From: Ruminococcus sp. zg-924
Lineage (GTDB): Bacteria > Bacillota > Clostridia > Oscillospirales > Acutalibacteraceae
Direction: 5' to 3'
Length of the DNA stretch: 64,000 nt
Assembly (NCBI RefSeq): GCF_024433635.1
Contig: NZ_WNJZ01000008.1
Location: 33,839-97,838 of the forward strand
The stretch's first letter is position 1, and every line of letters begins with the position of its first letter. Shown here piece after piece: positions 34,835-42,249 of the stretch. Position numbers and translations under genes: made by a program. Below the pieces are notes generated by a model that saw nothing but the letters and a program-made list of their open reading frames with translations, searched no databases and was not told the DNA's origin.

Positions 34835-36414
34835 AGCTGCATCCCTCCTGTCTGCTGTTCGGATTCTTCCTCCTGATTCTCCTGTAAAAAATCAGTATTC
34901 ATGAATTCCTCCGGCGTCAGTTCGTAGCCGAGAAAGTTGGGAGAGGAATCATCATCGAACACAAAATACTCATCACCGCCGAAATCAAATGGCGATTTTA
35001 CAAGGATTGTACCGCCGTGGTTCACAGAGACAGATTCTTCGATGGAGGCAAAGCCGATGTTTTCGCCCTCCCGCAGGTCGTATTTATATAACCCTTCCGG
35101 CAGCTCCTGTTCAGTAACTCTGCCGTTCGTGAACAGGGCGGTCTGCCCAAGCACCTCCACAACCTCCAACTTTTCATCGGTGAATGCCTGCGTTTTCAGT
35201 TCCTTCACCTCCGGCTCGTCATACGGTACCGGCTCATACAGAGAACATCCGCAGGCGGAAATCACGCCGTATTCGGTCATGGATGCGCCAAGCCTTTGAA
35301 GCAGCCGTTCTCCCTCGTTTCGGGTGAGTAGTGTGTCCAGCCATTTTCTGTCAAGCCGGATATCCATATGCCGGCTCAGATAAGCCTTAAAAAATTCTCC
35401 CTCATCTTCGGTATCATAAGACAACTCATAACGGTCAAGCTGTTCCGCCGCATTCAATGCAGACTGAACATCTTTCGGAGGATTTGCCGTAAGCACCGCC
35501 TTGAACTTTACCTGATCCGACGGGGACATTTCCGCCATGCATTTTGCCAGCGCATTCAGCGTATCAAAATCCGCCATATCACCGAATATTTCAGAGGTAA
35601 TCTGCGGAACGGAGGATTCAAAGCCGAAATAAACACAATCCTCGATACAGCCCTCATTATGAGCTTTGGCAATCGCATTTGCTTCTGCCTTATCAATGGG
35701 AAGACTGATCCATTCTGCACTGCCTGCGGTTTCGTCAGCCTCGCTTATCGGTGCCTTAGCCACTTTTAAGCGGAATGCAAACCACTCTGACGGCTCTTCG
35801 TGTGGGAGCGTTATTCCATCGTACACCTTTGGCATTTCATAATCCCCGGCAACCACATAGAAACCGTTCACATATACGCCGCCTTCAATTTCTCTTTGCA
35901 GCTTTCCGATCTGCTTTCGATTCAGCAGATACAGCGCATTTTCGGGAATGCTTGCCACATCTTCATTTATTTCTTCTTCGATGACAAACTGACCGAGCTG
36001 CTCATCGTTTCCCACATTGGATGCGATCATGACGGTATCGAGTCCATAGGTCATATTGATTAAATCCTTCATGCTGATCAGCTCACCTGCGGGATCGGCG
36101 GGAATTACACGCCCGGAAACTGCCTGCAGCACGAGCTGTTCTTCATCGGTTAAAGAAGCCAGCCGCTTCGCAAAGAAATTCAGCTCATCCAGTGTCGGTG
36201 AATCCAATCGGACATTTTCAAGTTCGGGTAAATCTTCACATTCCAAAATGCTGATCCACACACTGTCTTCTCTGCCTATGGCGCGGAGCTGCTGCATGGC
36301 GTCCCGAATCTCATAATCCTCAGCGGGGAGCTGAAGCTCCGTGTAATAATATCCGTTTGAGGCTGGTTTTTCTGCTGAGAGGTCAAGCCTCATAATTTTT
36401 CTTGTATAACTCAT
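34831..36414 (-). CDS. ArdA/LPD28-type polyvalent protein
   Basis: A 527-residue soluble, acidic protein. Residues about 80-350 contain repeated helical blocks resembling ArdA-like antirestriction segments (e.g. LAKCMAEMSPSDQVKFKAVL). The C-terminal part (LPEGLYKYDLREGENIGFASIEESVSVNHGGTIL) matches LPD28, a domain of the large polyvalent proteins in phages and conjugative elements. These proteins are thought to enter the recipient with the DNA. It ends TGGMQL after a Glu-rich stretch. ArdA assignment is tentative, LPD28 firmer. Confidence 0.75.
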   Translation of the reverse strand: MSYTRKIMRLDLSAEKPASNGYYYTELQLPAEDYEIRDAMQQLRAIGREDSVWISILECEDLPELENVRLDSPTLDELNFFAKRLASLTDEEQLVLQAVSGRVIPADPAGELISMKDLINMTYGLDTVMIASNVGNDEQLGQFVIEEEINEDVASIPENALYLLNRKQIGKLQREIEGGVYVNGFYVVAGDYEMPKVYDGITLPHEEPSEWFAFRLKVAKAPISEADETAGSAEWISLPIDKAEANAIAKAHNEGCIEDCVYFGFESSVPQITSEIFGDMADFDTLNALAKCMAEMSPSDQVKFKAVLTANPPKDVQSALNAAEQLDRYELSYDTEDEGEFFKAYLSRHMDIRLDRKWLDTLLTRNEGERLLQRLGASMTEYGVISACGCSLYEPVPYDEPEVKELKTQAFTDEKLEVVEVLGQTALFTNGRVTEQELPEGLYKYDLREGENIGFASIEESVSVNHGGTILVKSPFDFGGDEYFVFDDDSSPNFLGYELTPEEFMNTDFLQENQEEESEQQTGGMQL

Positions 36415-36423
36415 CTGATCCTC

Positions 36424-37143
36424 CTACATGGACATGGTCATGGTTTCTTCGGGTTCTTCCGTTTTCAGCCGGACGAGATTTTGGTCAAACAGATCCGTCT
36501 GCATATCCGTGATCTCCTGATTGAGCAGTTCATAAGAGGCATGTATAACGCCGTTAATGGTTATGAACTGCCTGCTGCCGTCAAGCAATTCTTTGCTGTC
36601 CTCCGGCGTGAGGCGGACATTGCCGTCCGGCGTCATAATATCAAAGATTGCCGAAGGCTTCTGCATTAGTTGTCCTTTTACTGTCCGCATCAGCGCTTCC
36701 TGTTCCGCTTCCCATGCTTCCGCATTTTTGATGCCTGCCGAAACAATCGGAATAAAGCCCTCCGTATCCTCGCAGATATCCTTAAACCTGCTGCCAAAGT
36801 CTTCGAGCAGCGTCAAGTCATTTGCATAGCAGAAGAAGCCGCCCATTTCACAATCAAAGAGTATTTTGGAGATATTGGGATCGTCTTTGAATGCTTCACG
36901 GAACGCCGCCTCCCACTCGTAGCCGCTGCCGTGGGTTTTCAGTCCGTTTTTGCTGTATGCAGGTTCACCGATCTCCGCCGCATAAGCGTCGAATGCGTCC
37001 TGACAGTATGGGTAGTATTCATCACCGAGCATATCCAAAGGCAAGCACAAGCTGTAGCTGCCGTCTTCATGATCAACGATATAGAAGGGAGGGCTCTCCT
37101 GATTGAATTTATCAATTCTTTGCCTGATATTCACTGCTTTCAC
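36424..37143 (-). CDS. ICE-conserved hypothetical with acidic-Met tail
   Basis: A 239-residue soluble protein of unknown function. No motif is recognised. PSAIFDIMTPDGNVRLTPEDSKELLDG is the most regular segment. It ends EPEETMTMSM, with the next ribosome site after the stop. It overlaps the cytosine methyltransferase by four bases. Confidence 0.7.
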   Translation of the reverse strand: MKAVNIRQRIDKFNQESPPFYIVDHEDGSYSLCLPLDMLGDEYYPYCQDAFDAYAAEIGEPAYSKNGLKTHGSGYEWEAAFREAFKDDPNISKILFDCEMGGFFCYANDLTLLEDFGSRFKDICEDTEGFIPIVSAGIKNAEAWEAEQEALMRTVKGQLMQKPSAIFDIMTPDGNVRLTPEDSKELLDGSRQFITINGVIHASYELLNQEITDMQTDLFDQNLVRLKTEEPEETMTMSM

Positions 37144-38252
37144 AACCTTTCTGTAATGTGATATTTCTCATTGATTTCTCTGATTTTTCTGCCAATAGCA
37201 GAAATGACGGGAACGCTGACTGCGTTTCCCGCCATCTTGTACAGATGCCCGTCTGAAAGCCCGGTGGCCTGCGCCTTATAGAACTGCTCGTCGGTAAAGC
37301 CCTGCAGCCGCCAGCACTCAATGGGCATCAGCTTTCGAATTCTGCCGTGATGCACAATACCATGCCTGTCCTGTGCGGTGATGGTGAACATCGGCTCGTC
37401 CGGCTCTTTCAACCTTCTTCCGTTCTGACGGACAGTTTCACGGTCAGGCGTCAGGATGGCTCTCGGCGCATCCTCTACGAGTACGCCGGAATTTCTTCCT
37501 TTGTGATTTCCAACTCCGGAATCGTACCGGGCAATCAGGCATCTTGCTTCTTCGGTAATGGCAGGTTCAGGATTCAGATCAATGAAATACAGCCCTGTTT
37601 TGCCGCCCCAGCCGCCAGATCCCGCACACTGCGTACAGGCTACGCCATCGGTGCTGTAGACTCTCGCTCCCTGCGGTCCGGGGATAAGCTGTTTAAGATC
37701 TTCCGCATGGCCGCCGGTGAGAGGAAATACTTCTCCGGCGCCTCGCTCATCACGATGTCCGACAATGTACAGGCGCCTTCGCTGCTGGGGGACTCCGAAA
37801 TATTTGCTGTTAAGCACACACCATTCAGGATGATACCCCATTTCAACAAGCGTGGAGAGGATGGCTTCAAATGTCCGGCCGTCGTCATGCGATAGCAGCC
37901 CCGGCACATTTTCCAGTAAAAGAAATGCAGGCCGTTTCTCACGAGCAATTCGGGCAACCTCAAAGAAGAGAGTTCCTCTTGTATCTGCAAATCCGAGCCG
38001 CTTTCCCGCAACCGAGAAGCTCTGACAAGGAAAGCCCGCACAGATGAGGTCGATGTCGGGGAGTCCGGTTGGATCAATTTTGGTTGCGTCTTCATAGTAG
38101 ATTTCTCCTTTCGGTTCATAGAGTGCGTTATAGGCTCTGTTGACATATTTATCGATTTCGCAGTGACCGATGCATTCAAAACCGCCTACCGCTTCCAGTC
38201 CCGACCGGAACCCGCCGATGCCTGCGAACATATCAAAAAATCGGATTGCCAT
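37140..38252 (-). CDS. dcm: C5-cytosine DNA methyltransferase (orphan)
   Basis: A 370-residue Dcm-type enzyme. Motif I is FFDMFAGIGGFRSG, the catalytic Cys lies in the PCQSFSVAGKR motif IV, ENVPGL is motif VI and QQRRRLYIVG motif VIII. The C-terminal PIECWRLQGF and GNAVSVPVI complete motifs IX-X. No endonuclease is adjacent. Like the adenine methyltransferase it probably shields or marks ICE DNA. Its specificity cannot be read directly. Confidence 0.95.
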   Translation of the reverse strand: MAIRFFDMFAGIGGFRSGLEAVGGFECIGHCEIDKYVNRAYNALYEPKGEIYYEDATKIDPTGLPDIDLICAGFPCQSFSVAGKRLGFADTRGTLFFEVARIAREKRPAFLLLENVPGLLSHDDGRTFEAILSTLVEMGYHPEWCVLNSKYFGVPQQRRRLYIVGHRDERGAGEVFPLTGGHAEDLKQLIPGPQGARVYSTDGVACTQCAGSGGWGGKTGLYFIDLNPEPAITEEARCLIARYDSGVGNHKGRNSGVLVEDAPRAILTPDRETVRQNGRRLKEPDEPMFTITAQDRHGIVHHGRIRKLMPIECWRLQGFTDEQFYKAQATGLSDGHLYKMAGNAVSVPVISAIGRKIREINEKYHITERL

Positions 38253-38294
38253 AGCAAATCCGACCGTCTTTCGTTATTCTTTTTCCGTTTCACC

Positions 38295-38591
38295 TCACAT
38301 TCCCATGATGGGAGAGTTATTCACATCTATATCGTTTTCTTGTTCCTCTGCAAGTTCTTCTTCGGTTAACTTGCGGAAAGAGTCCTCGCCGGGGACAATT
38401 CCAAGCGATCTGCCGTTATCAAAGGAACAGTGCAAAGTTCCGATATCATCGACGACTCTGACAGTTCCTCTTGTGTTGTCCTCGACGGGGCGCGGATCGT
38501 CTCCCATGCTCAAAAGCATGATTCGTGTGCCGGGCGGATAGTTGTCTTTCATACGCTGTGCAAAGCGCCGTTCTGCTTCAAAAGGGTTCAT
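38295..38591 (-). CDS. DUF4314 protein
   Basis: A 98-residue protein. The core YPPGTRIMLLSMGDDPRPV followed by GTVRVVDDIGTLHCSFDNGRSLGIVPGEDSF is the DUF4314 signature, a small SH3-like beta domain in ICE and phage proteins. Function unknown. The C-terminal ~20 residues are acidic and end NNSPIMGM. Start at 38591 just after a weak ribosome site. Confidence 0.85.
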   Translation of the reverse strand: MNPFEAERRFAQRMKDNYPPGTRIMLLSMGDDPRPVEDNTRGTVRVVDDIGTLHCSFDNGRSLGIVPGEDSFRKLTEEELAEEQENDIDVNNSPIMGM

Positions 38592-38650
38592 ATTCTTTTC
38601 CTCCGTTTCTGCTGTATTTTAACTTGAAAATATTCTGTTACAATCATGTT

Positions 38651-39511
38651 TCACATCCCTCCAAACTGCATTCCATGCGATTCCTCAATGCAATTGTCGA
38701 GTTCATCTTCTGTGCAGAGAAAATAACTGTCACCGGGATGCCAAAAGGAGACGAACAGATCGCCGTCCTCGGTGTCAATAGGCTGCTGTTCTACATGCTC
38801 TCCAAAGCCGTCCGCACACTGTCCAACCAGCCAGCCTTTGAAAATTTCCGTTTCATCCTCTGTCAGTTCTTCCTTGAATCGGCAATCAATTCTTCCGTAC
38901 AGCCTGCCCTTGTATTCGTCCACAGTCCATACGGCAGAGACGAGCTTTTCCTTGATTCCATCGTCATCATTAAAAAATTGCGCCATTTCGTCTTCCGGCG
39001 ATGACTGCTCCATTTCCAGCAGTTCACGGATAGCCCATTCATAGCTTTTGAGATAGAGGTTGCCGACAGGCGTTGTGCCGCCGTACTCAGAATCCTCGAT
39101 ATTTCCATCCAGCGGACAAAAGAAGGACATATTCACCCGTCCGGCCTGATAAGTCATATCCTTCATGTCACGGAACAGCTCAGCAATGCCGGTATATTGG
39201 TCGTTCAGCAGATTTTGCTCCAATTCTTCCTTGATCGCTTCATCTGCCTTTTTAATCACAAAACAGGCCGTGTTCACATCCGCAAGGGTGTCCTGTTCAA
39301 AAAATAAACGGAGCAGATGGTTTCCAATGTCTCTGTCGGCGTAAAGTTTAACCCGGATATCATCTTCCTCGTCATCGGTTAACGGAATCCTTTCGAGTGC
39401 CTTGCGGATTCCTATGGAGCAGAGTTCCTCATAAATGTCGAGATAATTTTTCGGAAACTCCGTAACAAGCGTATTTTCCTTATTTGTAATGACTGCATTA
39501 ATCATCGCCAT
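38651..39511 (-). CDS. ICE-conserved hypothetical, possibly ArdA-like
   Basis: A 286-residue acidic soluble protein. The segment VKLYADRDIGNHLLRLFFEQDTL and the following repeat of acidic helices resemble proteins annotated as ArdA-like in Clostridia ICEs, but I cannot confirm the assignment. GDLFVSFWHPGDSYFLCTEDE lies near the end. It ends ESHGMQFGGM. It overlaps the upstream gene by ten bases; GAGGTG supports the first ATG. Confidence 0.6.
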   Translation of the reverse strand: MAMINAVITNKENTLVTEFPKNYLDIYEELCSIGIRKALERIPLTDDEEDDIRVKLYADRDIGNHLLRLFFEQDTLADVNTACFVIKKADEAIKEELEQNLLNDQYTGIAELFRDMKDMTYQAGRVNMSFFCPLDGNIEDSEYGGTTPVGNLYLKSYEWAIRELLEMEQSSPEDEMAQFFNDDDGIKEKLVSAVWTVDEYKGRLYGRIDCRFKEELTEDETEIFKGWLVGQCADGFGEHVEQQPIDTEDGDLFVSFWHPGDSYFLCTEDELDNCIEESHGMQFGGM

Positions 39512-40104
39512 GCTTCATCACCTCGGTTCATAGATGCGATTGCACCGAGTCCAAATCGGCGGATTGCCATTGCGTTGCAGATCAGTCCGAATACCTTCGG
39601 CGGTATAAGGCTATGATCGGCAAGATCACTGACAGTCAGATGCTTTGTGCCGAGATAGAGGTCTTTTGCGGCGCAGAATAGCGCGTATGCGGTTTCTGTG
39701 CAGTTCGGCAAATGTACCTGCTCAAAGCAGATGCAGCCGGAAACCACAAATCTTTTTGTGGCTCTCCACAGTCTGCCGTCTGCCGTAAGCAGGTAGAGAG
39801 CAGACAGCAGCGCATAATTCTTTTTGCTTTCTTTTTTGATGGCGGCTTCAAATGCCGCCCTGTGCTTATCGTTTTTGTAGATCATAGGTGTTTTCTCGCT
39901 TTCTTTCAGATATTGTTGGAGGCGAAGCCGGAACGGGCGGTACCGTATAGCGGACGCCGTTTTCATCATCACCCCGGCAAAAGTGGACGGAGGGATTTCT
40001 GTGATCCTTATGGTGATCACTCCGCATCCTCTCGGACGGAAATTGGGGACGCGCTGCATGAGCTTCTCCATCTCACGCAGGCGGTCGTTTTGCATAAAGT
40101 ACAT
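39502..40104 (-). CDS. ICE-conserved hypothetical
   Basis: A 200-residue protein with two recognisable parts: an N-terminal basic block (MQNDRLREMEKLMQRVPNFRPRG) and, from about residue 75, IYKNDKHRAAFEAAIKKESKKNYALLSALYLLTAD, which I associate with a family of uncharacterised ICE proteins (DUF6075-like, tentative). It ends NRGDEAWR and lacks the acidic-Met tail. A terminator with a partly complementary downstream segment lies just before its ribosome site. Confidence 0.6.
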   Translation of the reverse strand: MYFMQNDRLREMEKLMQRVPNFRPRGCGVITIRITEIPPSTFAGVMMKTASAIRYRPFRLRLQQYLKESEKTPMIYKNDKHRAAFEAAIKKESKKNYALLSALYLLTADGRLWRATKRFVVSGCICFEQVHLPNCTETAYALFCAAKDLYLGTKHLTVSDLADHSLIPPKVFGLICNAMAIRRFGLGAIASMNRGDEAWR

Positions 40105-40109
40105 GGTAG

Positions 40110-40177
40110 TTTCCTTTCTGGAAATACAAAAAGCCCCCGATTTTTGTTTTCAGAGGAAATCCAAAAATCGAGGGCTT
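40110..40177 (-). terminator. Internal intrinsic terminator with loop partner overlapping the ribosome site
   Basis: On the minus strand 16-bp arms (40162-40177 and 40131-40146, one G-U pair) are followed by TTTTT. The 15-nt loop contains TTTCCTCTG, which can pair with CAGAAAGGAAA (40110-40120) overlapping the ribosome site of the next gene, with a 2-nt bulge. Confidence 0.7.
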
Positions 40178-40189
40178 GAGGAAGGCTTT

Positions 40190-40846
40190 TTACATATTGA
40201 TTTGTGGGGCGTCGTCCTGCTCGAAGGAAGGCGGCGCATCTTCTAACTGCGGATATCCGTATCGCAGCTTGGTCATGAGTTCATCAAGCTGTTTTTCCTG
40301 TTTGTAGGTCAGCGTTTCACAGTTGCCTTTGGTAAAGTCAAGGCAGCGATAAAGGTTGGCGGCTTCATCCTCGGTAAAGAGGCGCTGTGCATCGATCAGC
40401 CCTGAACGGGTGGCAAAGGACTCCTTCGCATATTCAAAATTGGGGGAATAATCCCCGTGGGCAACGCTTCTGCGGTCTGCGCTTTGCTTCCATGTAGTGA
40501 ACATGAATCCATGCTTTTCGCTGTACATTCCGGCAAGGACGGTGTCGCCGTATTCGGCAAATCTGCGGTATTCGTCTATATCCCGAATGCCCATGCGCGG
40601 GGATGCCTCATACAGATTGGTATATTCACGAACCGCTTTTGCCTGATCCTGTACGGCGTAAAAAGCGTCGCGCATTTCATCGGTCAGCTCTTTGTCAATT
40701 GCTCCGTAAATATATCCGGCTTTGTCCTGCCATCCGATCTTGAAGCCGTCATAGAAAAAGGCGAGCGATTCGTCGCTTTCGCTGTATTGTCCGGTACATC
40801 CGAACCGGGGAAGTTTTCGTAAAAGCTCCTGTTGATAGATTGTCAT
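40190..40846 (-). CDS. First gene of the transfer operon, hypothetical
   Basis: A 218-residue soluble protein of unknown function. ESLAFFYDGFKIGWQDKAGYIYGAI and SVAHGDYSPNFEYAKESFATRSG are regular but unidentified. It ends EQDDAPQINM after an acidic run. A strong CAGGAGG ribosome site precedes the ATG. The gene is the first of the long minus-strand operon; a hairpin with T-run is in its leader. Confidence 0.65.
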   Translation of the reverse strand: MTIYQQELLRKLPRFGCTGQYSESDESLAFFYDGFKIGWQDKAGYIYGAIDKELTDEMRDAFYAVQDQAKAVREYTNLYEASPRMGIRDIDEYRRFAEYGDTVLAGMYSEKHGFMFTTWKQSADRRSVAHGDYSPNFEYAKESFATRSGLIDAQRLFTEDEAANLYRCLDFTKGNCETLTYKQEKQLDELMTKLRYGYPQLEDAPPSFEQDDAPQINM

Positions 40847-40876
40847 AGAGTACCTCCTGATCGATTTTTGGGTAAA

Positions 40877-40910
40877 GAAAAAGACGCATGGATTTTTTCT
40901 GTTCCATGCG
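40877..40910 (-). terminator. Leader terminator of the transfer operon
   Basis: On the minus strand 8-bp arms (40903-40910 and 40885-40892) with a 10-nt loop ACAGAAAAAA are followed by TCTTTTTCTTT. AGAAAAA in the loop can pair with TTTTTCT just downstream. It lies 31 bp upstream of the first operon gene, so it may attenuate the whole operon, or end read-through from outside. Confidence 0.6.
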
Positions 40911-41020
40911 CCTGCAGTGAAGATATTCAGTTTGGTTTGAGTTCAAAACTCTCCGCAAAGGGAAAAACGCCTTTTTACATCTATGATTCTGCATCTTGAA
41001 AAATGCCCCTATAGACAGCG

Positions 41021-41046
41021 AAAAACCCCGATAAAATCGGGGTTTT
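41021..41046 (-). terminator. tRNA-Leu terminator
   Basis: Perfect arms ACCCCGAT/ATCGGGGT with AAA loop flanked by A and T runs, 32 bp downstream of the tRNA-Leu 3' end. It can act in both directions. The right end of the ICE should lie between here and about 40915. Confidence 0.85.
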
Positions 41047-41077
41047 CTTGGGCTATATCTTTTTTATAGCCTCTTGA

Positions 41078-41161
41078 TGGTGCGGGTGACAGGACTTGAA
41101 CCTGCACGGTGTTGCCACTAGAACCTAAATCTAGCGCGTCTGCCAATTCCGCCACACCCGC
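41078..41161 (-). tRNA. tRNA-Leu (TAG)
   Basis: An intact 84-nt tRNA including encoded CCA. Acceptor arms GCGGGTG/CACCCGC pair fully, the TTC arm has GGTTCAAGTCC, and the anticodon loop TTTAGGT between CTAGA and TCTAG gives anticodon TAG. Its 5' 39 nt are repeated at 41618-41656. Its native promoter lies beyond that repeat and an inserted gene. Confidence 0.95.
41123..41161 (-). repeat. 39-bp repeat, copy inside intact tRNA-Leu
   Basis: The 5' half of tRNA-Leu, from base 1 to the 3' side of the anticodon loop. It is identical to 41618-41656. The two copies bracket the four-helix-bundle gene and look like a target duplication or attachment-site pair. Confidence 0.9.
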
Positions 41162-41202
41162 GAAGTTATAAAAATGCAAAATGCAAAGTGCATAATGCAA
41201 AA

Positions 41203-41583
41203 TTATTTATTTGAATTTGAGGTTTTACAAATTTTCATCAGAATACTTATAATCTCAATTATATCCGATTGTAAACTTTCAAATTGCGTTTTATCAATGT
41301 AATTTGTTTTATAAAGCAATTTAATCCAATAATACGATTCATTTGCTTCTTTTAAAGCAATACTCATTTTTGATATAAAATCCGGTTTACTTTGAGCTCT
41401 TTGTGCTTCTGAAACATTTGCGCCAACGCTCGTTCCACATCTTAAAAGCTGTTTTGAAAGTACATACTCTTTGTATTGTGTTGTTAGATGTTTATATAAA
41501 TTTACAATACGCACAGCAAAATCAAAGCTTTTATTTTCTATAATATTATCATTCATATAATCTATTAATTCTGCATTTTGCAT
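41203..41583 (-). CDS. Four-helix-bundle protein (23S rRNA intervening-sequence family)
   Basis: A 126-residue protein. NKSFDFAVRIVNLYKHLT, LSKQLLRCGTSVGANVSEAQRAQSKPDFISKMSIALKEANES and YWIKLLYKTNYID are the signature of the S23/IVP four-helix-bundle family, first known from intervening sequences in bacterial 23S rRNA. Terminal helices are complete. Base composition is very AT-rich. It lies in the tRNA-Leu locus on the same strand, so the tRNA promoter would transcribe it. M10 (41556) is an alternative start. Function of the family is unknown. Confidence 0.9.
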   Translation of the reverse strand: MQNAELIDYMNDNIIENKSFDFAVRIVNLYKHLTTQYKEYVLSKQLLRCGTSVGANVSEAQRAQSKPDFISKMSIALKEANESYYWIKLLYKTNYIDKTQFESLQSDIIEIISILMKICKTSNSNK

Positions 41584-41617
41584 TTTGAATTCTGAATTTC
41601 TACACCAAGGTAGCGTG

Positions 41618-41656
41618 ACCTAAATCTAGCGCGTCTGCCAATTCCGCCACACCCGC
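41618..41656 (-). pseudogene. 5' half of tRNA-Leu, truncated copy next to the promoter
   Basis: 39 nt identical to the 5' half of the intact tRNA-Leu, ending at the anticodon loop. The next bases (CACGCTACCTTGG on the minus strand) do not continue the tRNA. The original promoter is 32 bp upstream. It is the promoter-side remnant left by the insertion. Confidence 0.9.
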
Positions 41657-41687
41657 ATAATTATTGATGTTTTTCATAACGAATGTT

Positions 41688-41716
41688 ATTATACAACAAT
41701 TTAATTGAAAAAGCAA
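41688..41716 (-). promoter_or_regulatory. tRNA-Leu promoter, TTGCTT-17-TATAAT
   Basis: On the minus strand TTGCTT (41711-41716) and a perfect TATAAT (41688-41693) are spaced by 17 bp. Transcription would begin about 25 nt before the truncated tRNA half and read through the inserted gene into the intact tRNA. Confidence 0.8.
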
Positions 41717-41755
41717 GTTTTTAATAAAGAAAAGAAATTAATATCATAATATAAC

Positions 41756-41796
41756 AAAAAGATACCGGTTCACTTCATATTCAAACCGATATCTTT
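41756..41796 (-). terminator. Terminator of the tsaB-rpiB unit
   Basis: On the minus strand 13-bp arms (41784-41796 and 41758-41770, one G-U pair) are followed by TTTTTG, 13 bp after the rpiB stop. Confidence 0.8.
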
Positions 41797-41808
41797 ATTT
41801 TGCAATAA

Positions 41809-42249
41809 TTAATTTTCGTTTTCTATGTCTGTAATCATCTGAACTCTTCTAACATGGCGGTCACCGTCAAAAGGAGTTTCAAGAAAAATTTTTGAAAACT
41901 TTACGGCCTGCTCCTCGGTAATAACTCTGCCTCCCATTGCAATAATATTTGCATCGTTATGACGGCGTGTCATCTCGGCGCAAAACTCGTTTGTTACAAC
42001 AGCAGCTCTTATACCCTTTACCTTGTTTGCGGCTATGGAAATTCCAATACCTGTACCGCAGCACAAAATGCCCTTTTCACATTCACCGCTTGCAACCGCA
42101 TCAGCTACCTTTTTTGCATAAACAGGATAGTCAACAGACTCTTCGCTGTAACAACCAAAATCATTGTATGCTATTTCGCTTTCCTCAAGATATTTTTTTA
42201 TTGCCTCTTTAATGGCAAATCCGCCGTGATCGCATCCAATTGCTATCAT
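41809..42249 (-). CDS. rpiB: Ribose-5-phosphate isomerase B
   Basis: A 146-residue cytosolic enzyme interconverting ribose 5-phosphate and ribulose 5-phosphate in the pentose phosphate pathway. The RpiB/LacAB fold is clear: GCDHGGFAIKE at the N-terminus, the catalytic Cys in GILCCGTGIGISIAANK, and RRHNDANIIAMGGR with active-site residues. Typical length. The ATG overlaps the TsaB stop (ATGA). Confidence 0.95.
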   Translation of the reverse strand: MIAIGCDHGGFAIKEAIKKYLEESEIAYNDFGCYSEESVDYPVYAKKVADAVASGECEKGILCCGTGIGISIAANKVKGIRAAVVTNEFCAEMTRRHNDANIIAMGGRVITEEQAVKFSKIFLETPFDGDRHVRRVQMITDIENEN

